DNA of 64,000 bases from NCBI GenBank assembly GCA_934130105.1, contig CAKOXL010000001.1, forward strand, positions 16,014 to 80,013, in the 5' to 3' direction. The notes beneath the pieces are model-generated. The model saw only the letters and a list, made by a program, of their open reading frames with translations. It searched no databases and was not told the DNA's origin. Below are positions 44,549 to 53,437 of this stretch, piece after piece; the stretch's first letter is position 1; each line of letters starts with the position of its first letter. Source of the stretch: an uncultured Bacilli bacterium (GTDB taxonomy: Bacteria; Bacillota_I; Bacilli_A; RF39; UBA660). The position numbers and the translations under genes were made by a program.

Positions 44549-45046
44549 GTTTTAGGATCCTGTATAATTTGAGTAATGTAAAACCTTATTTATTTTTTGT
44601 AAAAACGAAATTAAGTTTTAGGATCCTGTATAATTTGAGTAATGTAAAACAAAAATAAGTGATTTTCCAATAGGTGCTAAGTTTTAGGATCCTGTATAAT
44701 TTGAGTAATGTAAAACTGTTTCAGTTGTATCGTAATATGTTACTTCGTTTTAGGATCCTGTATAATTTGAGTAATGTAAAACGCTTACCTTTTCATATTA
44801 GTATGAAATACTGTTTTAGGATCCTGTATAATTTGAGTAATGTAAAACATGATTTGTTGCCTATGGCGATAACATACGGTTTTAGGATCTTGTATAATTT
44901 GAGTAATGTAAAACGGAAGAAAATATATTAAAAGAAGTATTGAAGTTTTAGGATCCTGTATAATTTGAGTAATGTAAAACTGATTTTATTGAAGATTGAA
45001 ACTAAGACAGGTTTTAGGATCCTGTATAATTTGAGTAATGTAAAAC
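44549..45046 (+). CRISPR. CRISPR array: 8 repeats of 36 nt, 7 spacers of 30 nt
   Basis: Repeats start at 44549, 44615, 44681, 44747, 44813, 44879, 44945 and 45011, an exact 66-nt period. The repeat begins GTTTTAGGATCCTGTATAAT and ends GAGTAATGTAAAAC. The sixth copy has one change (GGATCT for GGATCC) and the others are identical. Spacers are 44585-44614, 44651-44680, 44717-44746, 44783-44812, 44849-44878, 44915-44944 and 44981-45010. The orientation (GTTTTAG first) and the tracrRNA match transcription on the plus strand, away from cas9. Each repeat contains TATAAT, which could act as an internal -10 box. Confidence 0.98.
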
Positions 45047-45103
45047 TAAATTTTTCACATTTTGTTAGTAATTTCATTTTTAGTATTTAAAACATTCTAT
45101 TAA

Positions 45104-45132
45104 TTGTACTTTTTAAAAAGTTATTATATAAT
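45104..45132 (+). promoter_or_regulatory. Promoter of the phosphoketolase gene
   Basis: TTGTAC (45104-45109) and TATAAT (45127-45132) are 17 bp apart. AAAGGAG and the ATG at 45156 follow. Confidence 0.75.
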
Positions 45133-45155
45133 TAGTATAGTAAAGGAGAATAAAA

Positions 45156-47549
45156 ATGGAAGAATATCAAAACGTATTATCTAGTACTGAACTAGAAAAA
45201 ATTGATAAATATTTTAGAGCTGCCAATTATTTATCAGTAGGACAGCTTTATCTAAGAGATAATCCTCTTTTAAGAGAACCGCTAAAATTTAGTGATATCA
45301 AAAGAAATATTGTAGGCCATTGGGGAACAGTACCAGGGCAAACATTTATCTATACCCATTTAAATCGAATTATAAAAAAATATGATTTAGATATGATTTA
45401 TTTATCTGGACCAGGTCATGGTGGAAACGCTATTGTATCAGAAGTGTATTTAGAGGGAACATATAGTGAAATATACCCAAACATTACAGAAGATATAGAA
45501 GGCATGAAAAAACTATTTAAACAATTTTCCTTCCCTGGAGGAATTTCAAGCCATGTAGCGCCAGAAACACCAGGATCTATCCATGAAGGTGGAGAACTTG
45601 GTTATAGCTTAGCTCATGCTTTTGGAGCAGTACTTGATAATCCAAACTTAATAGCTACTTGTGTAGTAGGTGATGGAGAAGCAGAAACAGGTCCTTTAGC
45701 TACTAGTTGGCATTATAATAAATTCTTAAATCCCAAAACAGATGGAGCTATTATTCCAATTCTGCATTTAAATGGTTATAAAATAGCTAATCCTACCATT
45801 TTTTCAAGAATTAGTGAAGAAGAATTATTATCATTTTTTAAGGGCTGTGGCTACGAACCATTTATAGTAAGTGGAGATGAACCATTAATAATGCATCAAA
45901 AAATGGCTTATACACTAGATAAAGTAGTAGAAAAAATTAAAAAAATTCAAGAAGATGCTAGAAAAAATAATAACCAAGCCCGACCAATTTGGCCTATGAT
46001 TATTTTAAAAACACCAAAAGGTTGGACAGGCCCTAAAGTAGTAGATGGAAAAGAAATAGAAAACTCCTTTAGAGCGCATCAAGTGCCAGTTATTATTTCT
46101 GAAAATTGTCCTGAAAATGTTAAGATATTAGAAGAGTGGTTAAGAAGCTATCATCCAGAAGAATTATTTGATGAAAATGGTACCTTACTGAAAGAATTAA
46201 AGGAACTAGCTCCTATCGGAAATAAAAGAATGAGTGCTAATCCAAATGCTAATGGTGGGATACTTTTAAAAGAATTACGTACTCCCAACTTTAGAGATTA
46301 CGAAGTAAAAGTAGATGTACCTGGTGATACAATGGCTCAAGATATGAAAGAATTAGGTAGGTATGTAAGAGATTTAGTAAAACTAAACGAAGATAAAAAT
46401 AATTTTAGAATCTTTGGACCAGATGAAGCATTATCAAACCGTTTAAACTATGTATTTGAAGCTACAAATCGTCAATTTAATGCAACGACTTATGAAAAAG
46501 ATGAGTTTTTAGCACCAACCGGCAGAGTACTTGATTCATATTTATCAGAGCATGCCTGTGAAGGATGGTTAGAAGGTTACTTGTTAACAGGTAGACATGG
46601 TTTCTTTCATACCTATGAAGCTTTTGCTCGTATCATTGATTCTATGGCAAGTCAACATGCTAAATGGTTAAAAGTAACAAAGGAGCTTCCATGGCGTAGA
46701 CCAATTGCTTCTCTAAATTATGTTTTATCAAGCCACATTTGGCAACAAGATCATAATGGTTACACTCACCAAGATCCAGGCTTTTTATCACACCTAGTAA
46801 CCAAAAAAGCAGATATTGCGAGAATATATTTGCCACCAGATGCTAATTGCTTATTATCATGCTTTGATCATTGCATCAAAACAAAAAACTATATCAACGT
46901 AATAGTAGCAAGTAAACATCCACGTCCTCAGTGGTTAACTATGGAACAAGCAGTTAAACATTGTACTCAAGGAATTGGTATTTGGGAATGGGCAAGTAAT
47001 GATAAAAATAGTGAAACTGATATCGTAATGGCATGTTGTGGTGACACACCAACTTTAGAAACTTTAGCAGCTGTTGCGATACTAAGAAGTAATTTTCCAG
47101 AAATTAAAGTTAGAGTGGTAAATGTAGTTGATCTAATGAGACTTCAGTCAAACTTAGAACATCCTCATGGTCTAACAGATGCTGATTATGATTTACTATT
47201 TACTAAAGATAAACCAATTATCTTTGCTTTCCATGGCTATCCATCACTAATTCATCAACTAACTTATAAACGTACTAATAAAGATTTACATGTTCATGGC
47301 TATAAAGAAGAAGGAACTATCACAACACCATTTGATATGCGTGTCCAAAACGAAATAGATCGTTATCATTTAGTAATGGATGCCTTAAAATATTTACCAC
47401 AACTAGAAAATCGTGGCGCTATTTTAAATCAATGGTGTAAAGATAAATTAGTAGAACATAAAGAATATATCCGTGAATATGGTGATGATTTAGAAGAAAT
47501 TAAAAATTGGACTTGGAAAAAGGCAACTGATAATAGAGATTTAATATAG
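45156..47549 (+). CDS. xfp: Xylulose-5-phosphate/fructose-6-phosphate phosphoketolase
   Basis: This 797-aa thiamine-diphosphate enzyme splits xylulose 5-phosphate (and often fructose 6-phosphate) to acetyl phosphate. It is the key step of heterofermentative sugar use. Family motifs are [45 protein letters not shown], the ThDP-binding [20 protein letters not shown] and the C-terminal RVVNVVDLM. The length is standard. It stands alone with its own promoter and terminator. A thiamine-dependent enzyme in a genome with a disrupted thiamine-precursor-type transporter is worth noting. Confidence 0.97.
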   Translation: MEEYQNVLSSTELEKIDKYFRAANYLSVGQLYLRDNPLLREPLKFSDIKRNIVGHWGTVPGQTFIYTHLNRIIKKYDLDMIYLSGPGHGGNAIVSEVYLEGTYSEIYPNITEDIEGMKKLFKQFSFPGGISSHVAPETPGSIHEGGELGYSLAHAFGAVLDNPNLIATCVVGDGEAETGPLATSWHYNKFLNPKTDGAIIPILHLNGYKIANPTIFSRISEEELLSFFKGCGYEPFIVSGDEPLIMHQKMAYTLDKVVEKIKKIQEDARKNNNQARPIWPMIILKTPKGWTGPKVVDGKEIENSFRAHQVPVIISENCPENVKILEEWLRSYHPEELFDENGTLLKELKELAPIGNKRMSANPNANGGILLKELRTPNFRDYEVKVDVPGDTMAQDMKELGRYVRDLVKLNEDKNNFRIFGPDEALSNRLNYVFEATNRQFNATTYEKDEFLAPTGRVLDSYLSEHACEGWLEGYLLTGRHGFFHTYEAFARIIDSMASQHAKWLKVTKELPWRRPIASLNYVLSSHIWQQDHNGYTHQDPGFLSHLVTKKADIARIYLPPDANCLLSCFDHCIKTKNYINVIVASKHPRPQWLTMEQAVKHCTQGIGIWEWASNDKNSETDIVMACCGDTPTLETLAAVAILRSNFPEIKVRVVNVVDLMRLQSNLEHPHGLTDADYDLLFTKDKPIIFAFHGYPSLIHQLTYKRTNKDLHVHGYKEEGTITTPFDMRVQNEIDRYHLVMDALKYLPQLENRGAILNQWCKDKLVEHKEYIREYGDDLEEIKNWTWKKATDNRDLI

Positions 47550-47575
47550 CTATTATAAAATAAATATTTTTAACT

Positions 47576-47600
47576 AGACATTCTTTACGAATGTCTTTTG
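47576..47600 (+). terminator. Rho-independent terminator
   Basis: AGACATTC (47576-47583) pairs with GAATGTCT (47589-47596) before a short T run. Confidence 0.65.
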
Positions 47601-47709
47601 TTGTTATAAATTATCATTATCAACTTAACAAAATGGTAAAACTAACTTTAACTCTTATCCTTTACTTCCTCTTATGTTATAATAATATTAAAGAAAAGAA
47701 GTGCTTATT

Positions 47710-48246
47710 ATGATTACCAGAAAAACAAGTTCTAGAAACGATAAGAGAATATACAATAAAACAAAAAGATATCTTAAACGCATTAATGATGATAATATAG
47801 ATGAAAAAATGTTAACAGTAAAAAAAGTACTTGCAATTACAGACTATGAAGCAAGATATAACTATTTATATGATCTAATTTGTGATTATTTAGATAATGA
47901 ATTTAAAAATAAAAATATTTGTGGTTTTGATTGTGGAATATGTAAAAGAAGAAAAAGCATGATTGAAAATGGTATTATTAAAAGCTGTTACGAAAATGGT
48001 TGTTGCTATGGATATAAAAAAGAACAAGCCTGTAAGTATTTAATACCAGGTGTTGGATGTAGTATTAAAAATATTGCCTGTAAGACTTTTACTTGTTTCT
48101 ATTTAAGGAAGCAAGGCTACCGTTATAAATTAAATAATATTTACTTAGCTAGGTATTTCTTCAATTTAAGACAAAAATTTTATATTGAAAACACATATTT
48201 CGTTGATAAAAATGTTATAATAGATGGAATATTAAAAAGAAGGTGA
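47710..48246 (+). CDS. Cysteine-rich hypothetical protein
   Basis: This 178-aa protein has eleven or more Cys in its middle third: CGFDCGICKRR, SCYENGCCYGYKKEQACKY, GVGCSIKNIACKTFTCFY. The spacing suggests a bound Fe-S cluster or zinc. No family is recognised. I prefer the ATG at 47710. A GTG at 47701 is in frame and neither has a strong ribosome binding site. It ends 4 bp before an SDR gene and overlaps its ribosome binding site, so the two are co-expressed. Confidence 0.65.
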   Translation: MITRKTSSRNDKRIYNKTKRYLKRINDDNIDEKMLTVKKVLAITDYEARYNYLYDLICDYLDNEFKNKNICGFDCGICKRRKSMIENGIIKSCYENGCCYGYKKEQACKYLIPGVGCSIKNIACKTFTCFYLRKQGYRYKLNNIYLARYFFNLRQKFYIENTYFVDKNVIIDGILKRR

Positions 48247-48250
48247 AATT

Positions 48251-48985
48251 TTGAATAAAGTTGTATTAATAACTGGAGCATCTCGTGGTATTGGTAAATC
48301 CATTGCCCAAGAATTTGCTAGTAAAGGTTATAATGTTGTGATAAATTATCTAACAAGTAAAGAAAATGCTCTAGAACTACAAAAAGAAATAGAATCAAAA
48401 TACCATGTTAAAGCACTAACTATAAAAGCAGATGTAGCAGATGAAAAAGAAGTTTTAAATATGGTTGATGCTGTAATAGCTGAGTTTGGTTTTATTGATG
48501 TTCTTGTAAATAATGCGGCAATCGCAATCGATACTATTTTTGAAGATAAAAATAAAGAAAACTTTTTAAAAATATTAAATACTAATTTAATAGGCCCATT
48601 CTTAGTAAGTAAAGAAGTAGCTAAATATATGTTAGCTAGAAAAAAAGGTTCTATTATTAATATCTCATCAACTAATGGTATTGATACAATATATCCAGAA
48701 AGTTTAGACTATGATGCTTCAAAAGCAGGTTTAATATCCCTTACCAAAAATTTAGCTATCGAATATGCTCCTTATATTAGAGTTAATTCTGTTGCTCCAG
48801 GTTGGGTTGTAACCGATATGAATAAAGAGTTAGATTATGATTTTATAAAAGAAGAAGAAAAAAAGATTTTGTTAGCTAGATTTGCAGATCCTATGGAAAT
48901 AGCTAAGGTAGTTTCTTTTTTAGCAAGTGATGATGCAAGTTACATTAACGGTACTATTATTAGAGTAGATGGTGGAGAAAAATAA
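48251..48985 (+). CDS. FabG-like short-chain dehydrogenase/reductase
   Basis: This 244-aa SDR has TGASRGIGKSIA at the N-terminus, NNAAIA, catalytic Ser in NISSTNG and YDASK (Tyr/Lys), with a C-terminal VDGGE. It resembles 3-oxoacyl-ACP reductases, but isolation from other fatty-acid genes leaves the substrate open. The start is TTG at 48251 after AGGTGA. It is followed after 11 bp by the methionine gamma-lyase-family gene. Confidence 0.88.
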   Translation: MNKVVLITGASRGIGKSIAQEFASKGYNVVINYLTSKENALELQKEIESKYHVKALTIKADVADEKEVLNMVDAVIAEFGFIDVLVNNAAIAIDTIFEDKNKENFLKILNTNLIGPFLVSKEVAKYMLARKKGSIINISSTNGIDTIYPESLDYDASKAGLISLTKNLAIEYAPYIRVNSVAPGWVVTDMNKELDYDFIKEEEKKILLARFADPMEIAKVVSFLASDDASYINGTIIRVDGGEK

Positions 48986-48996
48986 GAGGTGATTTT

Positions 48997-50262
48997 ATGT
49001 ATAAAGAATTAGATATAGATGATAAAGTAGTTAAAATTTTTGAAGAACAAGAAAAAGAGTTAACGGATATTTTTAGTAATATAGACAAAATGGAAAATAA
49101 TAATACTTTAAAAGTGTTGAGTAGTTTTCACAAACATCATATTAGTGAAGTACATTTTACTTCAACTACTGGTTATGGCTATAATGATATTGGAAGAGAT
49201 ACAATTGAAAAAGTTTTTGCTGATATTTTAGGTAGTGAAGATGCAATAGTACGTAGTCAGTTTATTTCTGGTACTCATGCACTTACAGTAGCACTTTTTG
49301 CATATCTTAGACCTAATGATATCATGTTAAGTATTACTGGTACACCATATGATACACTACATGAAGTAATTGGTATCAAAGAAAACCCAAGTAGTTTAGC
49401 ATCATTTGGTGTAAAGTATGATGAAATTGATCTATTGAATGATGATTTTGACTATGATAAAATAAAGAAATACTTAATAAATAATAAAGTAAAACTAATT
49501 GAAATTCAAAGATCAAAAGGATATTCAACCAGAAAAAGTCTAACAATAGATAAATTATCTAAAGTAGTAAAAGAAATACGTAGCGTAGATAAAGATGTAA
49601 TAATTATGGTTGATAATTGTTATTGCGAATTTGTTGAAGATACTACGCCAATTGAAGTTGGATGTGATGTGATGGTAGGATCTTTAATTAAAAATTTAGG
49701 TGGAGGAATTGCCCCAAATGGAGCTTATATAGCAGGAAGTAAAAAACTAGTTGAACTAGCAGGTGAAAGATTAACTTGTCCAGGTGAAGGAAGAGAAGTA
49801 GGACCAACTTTGGGAATTAATAGACAAATACTCCAAGGCCTATTTTTTGCACCAAGCGTTGTTGCTTCAAGTTTAAAAACAGCTATCATAACAAGCAAAG
49901 TGCTTTCTTATTTAGGATATAATGTTGAACCAAAATATGATGAGAAACGTGCCGATATAGTCCAAAATGTTATATTTAATGACAAAGATGCCTTAATAAA
50001 ATATTGTCAAGGCATCCAAATGGCATCTCCAATTGATTCTAATGCCATACCTTATCCTTGGGATATGCCTGGTTATACCGATCAAGTAATAATGGCAGCT
50101 GGTTGCTTTACCATGGGTTCATCAATCGAATTATCATGTGATGGACCATTAAGAAGTCCATATATTGCCTATCAACAAGGTGGCCTAACATATTGTTATG
50201 GTAAGTTAGGAGTAATGAAAGCAGTAACTGAATTATTAAGGATGAAAAATGAAAATAAATAA
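48997..50262 (+). CDS. Methionine gamma-lyase family protein (YnbB type)
   Basis: This 421-aa PLP-fold protein belongs to the family once labelled aluminium resistance. Marks are HHISEVHFTSTTGYGYNDIGRD, SQFISGTHALTVALFA, VDNCYCEFVE and the PLP-Lys region GSLIKNLGGGIAPNGAY. The C-terminal GCFTMGSSIELSCDGPLR also fits. The true reaction is not settled. It overlaps the next small gene by 14 nt. Confidence 0.92.
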   Translation: MYKELDIDDKVVKIFEEQEKELTDIFSNIDKMENNNTLKVLSSFHKHHISEVHFTSTTGYGYNDIGRDTIEKVFADILGSEDAIVRSQFISGTHALTVALFAYLRPNDIMLSITGTPYDTLHEVIGIKENPSSLASFGVKYDEIDLLNDDFDYDKIKKYLINNKVKLIEIQRSKGYSTRKSLTIDKLSKVVKEIRSVDKDVIIMVDNCYCEFVEDTTPIEVGCDVMVGSLIKNLGGGIAPNGAYIAGSKKLVELAGERLTCPGEGREVGPTLGINRQILQGLFFAPSVVASSLKTAIITSKVLSYLGYNVEPKYDEKRADIVQNVIFNDKDALIKYCQGIQMASPIDSNAIPYPWDMPGYTDQVIMAAGCFTMGSSIELSCDGPLRSPYIAYQQGGLTYCYGKLGVMKAVTELLRMKNENK

Positions 50263-50527
50263 TAAAGATATTTCGGTAGAAGAATTGGTAAATAATTTAA
50301 ATCCAAGATCCAATTTATCAAATAATAATTTCTTTTATTTATCAGATAATCAGCTACAAATATTAAAAAGATATGGCTTTGCAGTTGAAAATTATACTAA
50401 TGTTAAAACTTTAATATTCGATATTGAAAATTATTTAAATGATAACTATGATAATTATCCATATGATTTAGAAGACGTGGTAAGTGGGCTATCAGAATAT
50501 AATTACTACCATAACACCAATAAATAA
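50249..50527 (+). CDS. Hypothetical 92-aa protein
   Basis: This small acidic helical protein ends in LEDVVSGLSEYNYYHNTNK. The middle LSDNQLQILKRYGFAVENY looks like a short helix-turn unit conserved in small Bacilli proteins, but I cannot name it. The ATG lies inside the end of the upstream PLP-family gene, which indicates coupled translation. It is the last gene before a strong terminator. Confidence 0.6.
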   Translation: MKINNKDISVEELVNNLNPRSNLSNNNFFYLSDNQLQILKRYGFAVENYTNVKTLIFDIENYLNDNYDNYPYDLEDVVSGLSEYNYYHNTNK

Positions 50528-50534
50528 AAATACT

Positions 50535-50577
50535 AAAAAAGATGTTGATTAAGTGTTTAAATTATCAACATCTTTTT
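50535..50577 (+). terminator. Rho-independent terminator
   Basis: GATGTTGAT (50541-50549) pairs with ATCAACATC (50564-50572), extended by A/T pairs, then T5. Just beyond it, ATTCAAAAA-type units are repeated three times in tandem (about 50579-50607), a simple repeat of no clear use. Confidence 0.75.
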
Positions 50578-50624
50578 CATTCAAAAAATTCAAAAAATTC
50601 AAAAATTACTAGAATAAGGCAAAG

Positions 50625-50651
50625 AAAAAAGAACTAGCATTAGCTAAGTTC
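50625..50651 (-). terminator. Minus-strand terminator of the HD-domain gene
   Basis: GAACTAGC (50631-50638) pairs with GCTAAGTTC (50643-50651) with one bulge. The A run at 50621-50630 gives the T run on the minus strand. Confidence 0.6.
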
Positions 50652-50652
50652 C

Positions 50653-51957
50653 CTATCTTCTTTTATTATTATTCTCATTAGGCTCATTAATATTATCATC
50701 AATTTGTACTGTTACTAATTGTTGTTCTGCCACACTACTAATTTTATCAGATAATCTTTCATTACTACTAATAATTCTAGTAATAGTAACATTTTGTTCA
50801 TTACGAAGGTCAATTATTCTAGAATTATTAGGTTCTGCAGTAAGTGTTTTAACTGTTGGCTTTGAAGTATCAATTCCTAAATTGTAATCAATTACTTTGG
50901 CATATTCACCAGTAGATAATTGAACCCTTACACCTCTTGAATAAAGAGGAATATTATTTTTAAATAACTGATATAAATCATTATTAATTACACCATTAAC
51001 TGATGCTTGATCCATGATGGTACTAACGTTTTCTAAAGGATAATCTTGAGAAAGTGTATTAGTTAATAAGCTGTCATATAAATTGCATAAATATATAATT
51101 TTACTTCCTATTTCGGTATTATTACTAGAACTAATACTATTAGATTTAAATAATGCACCTCTTTCAGGCTCAGAACTATGTAATACCATACTACAAATTG
51201 TACTAGAAAATGCATTTTTTAAAGCAACATAGGAATAAACAACATTATATTTAGGATCATATGGCTTTTGAAGCAAATCGCTTGGAATATTAGGATAAGT
51301 TTTCAAAAATTGATCTGAAAATTGAAAAACAGATAATTTTTTCATTTCTCTTGGATCGGTATAACGTTGTCCATAGTCATGAAGTAGTGCTGCTGTTCCT
51401 ATACTTTCAACATCTAAAGGCTTTTTATCACCTTTCAAATTTGACCTATTATAAATGCTAGCTAAAACAACCGCAAACTGAGCAACTCTAAATGAATGTT
51501 CCATTAAATCTTTAACTTTTTCTTCATCTTTATATTGCCCTAAGCTATAAGAAAAATCATTCTCGCTGTTATTTATTTGATCTGTGATATTATTAATACA
51601 TTTTCTAACAATACTAAGTGTATCAGATAAGTTATTATATGAAGATGAAAATACCTTTTTTAACGTTTGAATTGTATCATCTTTTACTTCTTTTGAAACT
51701 GTACCCTGAATATCAAAGTCTTGTTCACTTATTTTCTGATTATATTCTAATAGCATAATTTCTTCTTCCGAATAATTTTGACTATTATGAAAAGATACAT
51801 TAACACGGTAATCTTCACCTAACATCTTTATTAAGCTTTGAATTCTATTATCAGTAAGTTCTGTACCTTTAGAATATAATAAAACGCCATCTTTAGTTAT
51901 TGACTCATCTAAAAAACATCCTTCTTTTAGAGAATTTAATGAAATTAACACACCCAT
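50653..51957 (-). CDS. HD-domain protein, HD-GYP-like
   Basis: This 434-aa protein has an N-terminal domain (residues 1-70, ISLNSLKEGCFLDESITKDGVLLYSKGTELT) like the leader domain of HD-GYP proteins. The helical HD region has MEHSFRVAQFAVVLA and AALLHDYGQRY (His-Asp pair), later LHSSEPERG and a YDSLLTN segment. The GYP motif itself is not recognisable, so cyclic-di-GMP hydrolysis is uncertain. A C-terminal domain of strands ends in a polar tail. GAGGGTGAT selects the ATG at 51957. It is divergent from ftsY. Confidence 0.75.
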   Translation of the reverse strand: MGVLISLNSLKEGCFLDESITKDGVLLYSKGTELTDNRIQSLIKMLGEDYRVNVSFHNSQNYSEEEIMLLEYNQKISEQDFDIQGTVSKEVKDDTIQTLKKVFSSSYNNLSDTLSIVRKCINNITDQINNSENDFSYSLGQYKDEEKVKDLMEHSFRVAQFAVVLASIYNRSNLKGDKKPLDVESIGTAALLHDYGQRYTDPREMKKLSVFQFSDQFLKTYPNIPSDLLQKPYDPKYNVVYSYVALKNAFSSTICSMVLHSSEPERGALFKSNSISSSNNTEIGSKIIYLCNLYDSLLTNTLSQDYPLENVSTIMDQASVNGVINNDLYQLFKNNIPLYSRGVRVQLSTGEYAKVIDYNLGIDTSKPTVKTLTAEPNNSRIIDLRNEQNVTITRIISSNERLSDKISSVAEQQLVTVQIDDNINEPNENNNKRR

Positions 51958-52081
51958 CCAATCACCCTCATATCTAATTTCAACACACAAATTATAGCAT
52001 ACAAGTAATATCAAAGTCAATTTAAAATAAAGTGTTTCATAACTTGAAAATGCATGATATAATTTAACTGGAGGCTACAAT

Positions 52082-53125
52082 ATGGGACTATTTGATAAGA
52101 TTAAAAATATATTTACAAAAGAAGAAATAAAAGAAGAAACTATTAATGAGAGTAATATAGAAAATAATACTACTTTAGAAGATGATAAAGTAAATAAAGA
52201 AAAGGTAAAAATCTATGAAAAAGGTTTATCTAAAAGTCGTAAAGGTTTTGTTTCTAATTTGATTAGTCTTACAACTCGTTACAATAAAGTAAATGAAGAA
52301 TATTTTGATGAATTAGAAGAAATATTAATTATGGCTGATATTGGGGTAAATACTGTTATGGAATTTATGGATCGTTTACGTGAACGTGTAAGACGTGAAA
52401 AAATAGATGATCCTAATTTGTTAAAGGAAATAATTGTTGATGAGTTATTTATTATTTATGTTAATGATGATATTCTAGAAAGTAAAATTCATTATAGTAG
52501 TAGTGGACCAACTGTTTTACTTTTTGTAGGAGTAAACGGGGTAGGAAAGACAACCACAATTGGAAAACTTGCATGGAAGTTACTTCAAGAAGGTAAAAAA
52601 GTACTACTTGTTGCTGGAGATACCTTTAGAGCAGGGGCAACAAAACAGTTAGAAGAATGGGCAAATAAAATTGGAGCCGGTTTTTACGGAAAAGAAGAAG
52701 GCAGCGATCCTGCAAGCGTTATTTATGATGGATTAGAAATGGCTAAAAAAGAAAACTATGATGTTGTCTTTATTGATACAGCTGGAAGACTTCAAAATAA
52801 GGTTAATTTAATGAAAGAACTTGAAAAAGTTAATCGTGTTATTGATACTCAAATACCTGGTGCTCCTCATGAAACATTACTAGTAATAGATGCAACAACA
52901 GGACAAAATGGTATTAGTCAAGCTAAGAGTTTCAAAGAAATTACGAATATTACTGGTATTGTCTTAACAAAATTAGATGGAACTGCTAAAGGTGGTATCG
53001 TCCTTGCTATTAAAGAAGAAGTAAACATTCCGGTTAAATATATAGGACTTGGTGAAGCTAAAGAGGACTTACAAGTATTTGATATTGAAAATTATATTTA
53101 TGGTCTTTTTAAAGATATGATGTAG
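52082..53125 (+). CDS. ftsY: Signal recognition particle receptor FtsY
   Basis: FtsY is the membrane receptor that docks SRP-ribosome complexes. The 347-aa protein has a short acidic N-terminal A region (about 60 aa, Glu/Asn/Lys-rich). The NG domain follows: GVNGVGKTTTIGKLA, DTFRAGATKQLEEWA, DTAGRLQNK, TKLDGTAKGG and GLGEAKEDLQVF. GGAGG precedes the ATG. ylxM follows after 7 bp. Confidence 0.97.
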   Translation: MGLFDKIKNIFTKEEIKEETINESNIENNTTLEDDKVNKEKVKIYEKGLSKSRKGFVSNLISLTTRYNKVNEEYFDELEEILIMADIGVNTVMEFMDRLRERVRREKIDDPNLLKEIIVDELFIIYVNDDILESKIHYSSSGPTVLLFVGVNGVGKTTTIGKLAWKLLQEGKKVLLVAGDTFRAGATKQLEEWANKIGAGFYGKEEGSDPASVIYDGLEMAKKENYDVVFIDTAGRLQNKVNLMKELEKVNRVIDTQIPGAPHETLLVIDATTGQNGISQAKSFKEITNITGIVLTKLDGTAKGGIVLAIKEEVNIPVKYIGLGEAKEDLQVFDIENYIYGLFKDMM

Positions 53126-53132
53126 GTGGATT

Positions 53133-53423
53133 ATGGATAAAAAAATATATTTTAATAATTTATATGATTATTATTATTTACTTTTAACTGATAATCAAAG
53201 AGCTTATTATGAGGATTATTATTTTAAAGATTTATCATTATCTGAAATAGCTACTAATAATAACGTAAGTAGAAATGCTGTTCACAGTCAAATAAAAAAT
53301 GCCGTAGAAAAGTTAGAGTTTTATGAAGAAACTTTAGAATTATATAAAAAGAGTAAAAAGATAGAAGAATTAATTCAAGATATTGATCCTGATTTAAGAG
53401 AAAAGATAGAAGAATTAATTTAG
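53133..53423 (+). CDS. ylxM: YlxM-family SRP-associated DNA-binding-like protein
   Basis: This 96-aa helix-turn-helix protein of the UPF0122 family has NLYDYYYLLLTDNQRAYYEDYYFKDLSLSEIATNNNVSRNAVHSQIKNAVEKLEFYE. It is a sigma-region-4-like fold found next to ffh throughout Firmicutes and stimulates SRP GTPases in some species. It sits between ftsY and the HerA-like gene. Confidence 0.93.
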   Translation: MDKKIYFNNLYDYYYLLLTDNQRAYYEDYYFKDLSLSEIATNNNVSRNAVHSQIKNAVEKLEFYEETLELYKKSKKIEELIQDIDPDLREKIEELI

Positions 53424-53437
53424 TTGGAGGGGTATTT

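Noticed and set aside
44674..44931. 85-aa ORF across the CRISPR array
   Set aside because: It translates the repeats (FRILYNLSNVK recurring) and is not a gene.
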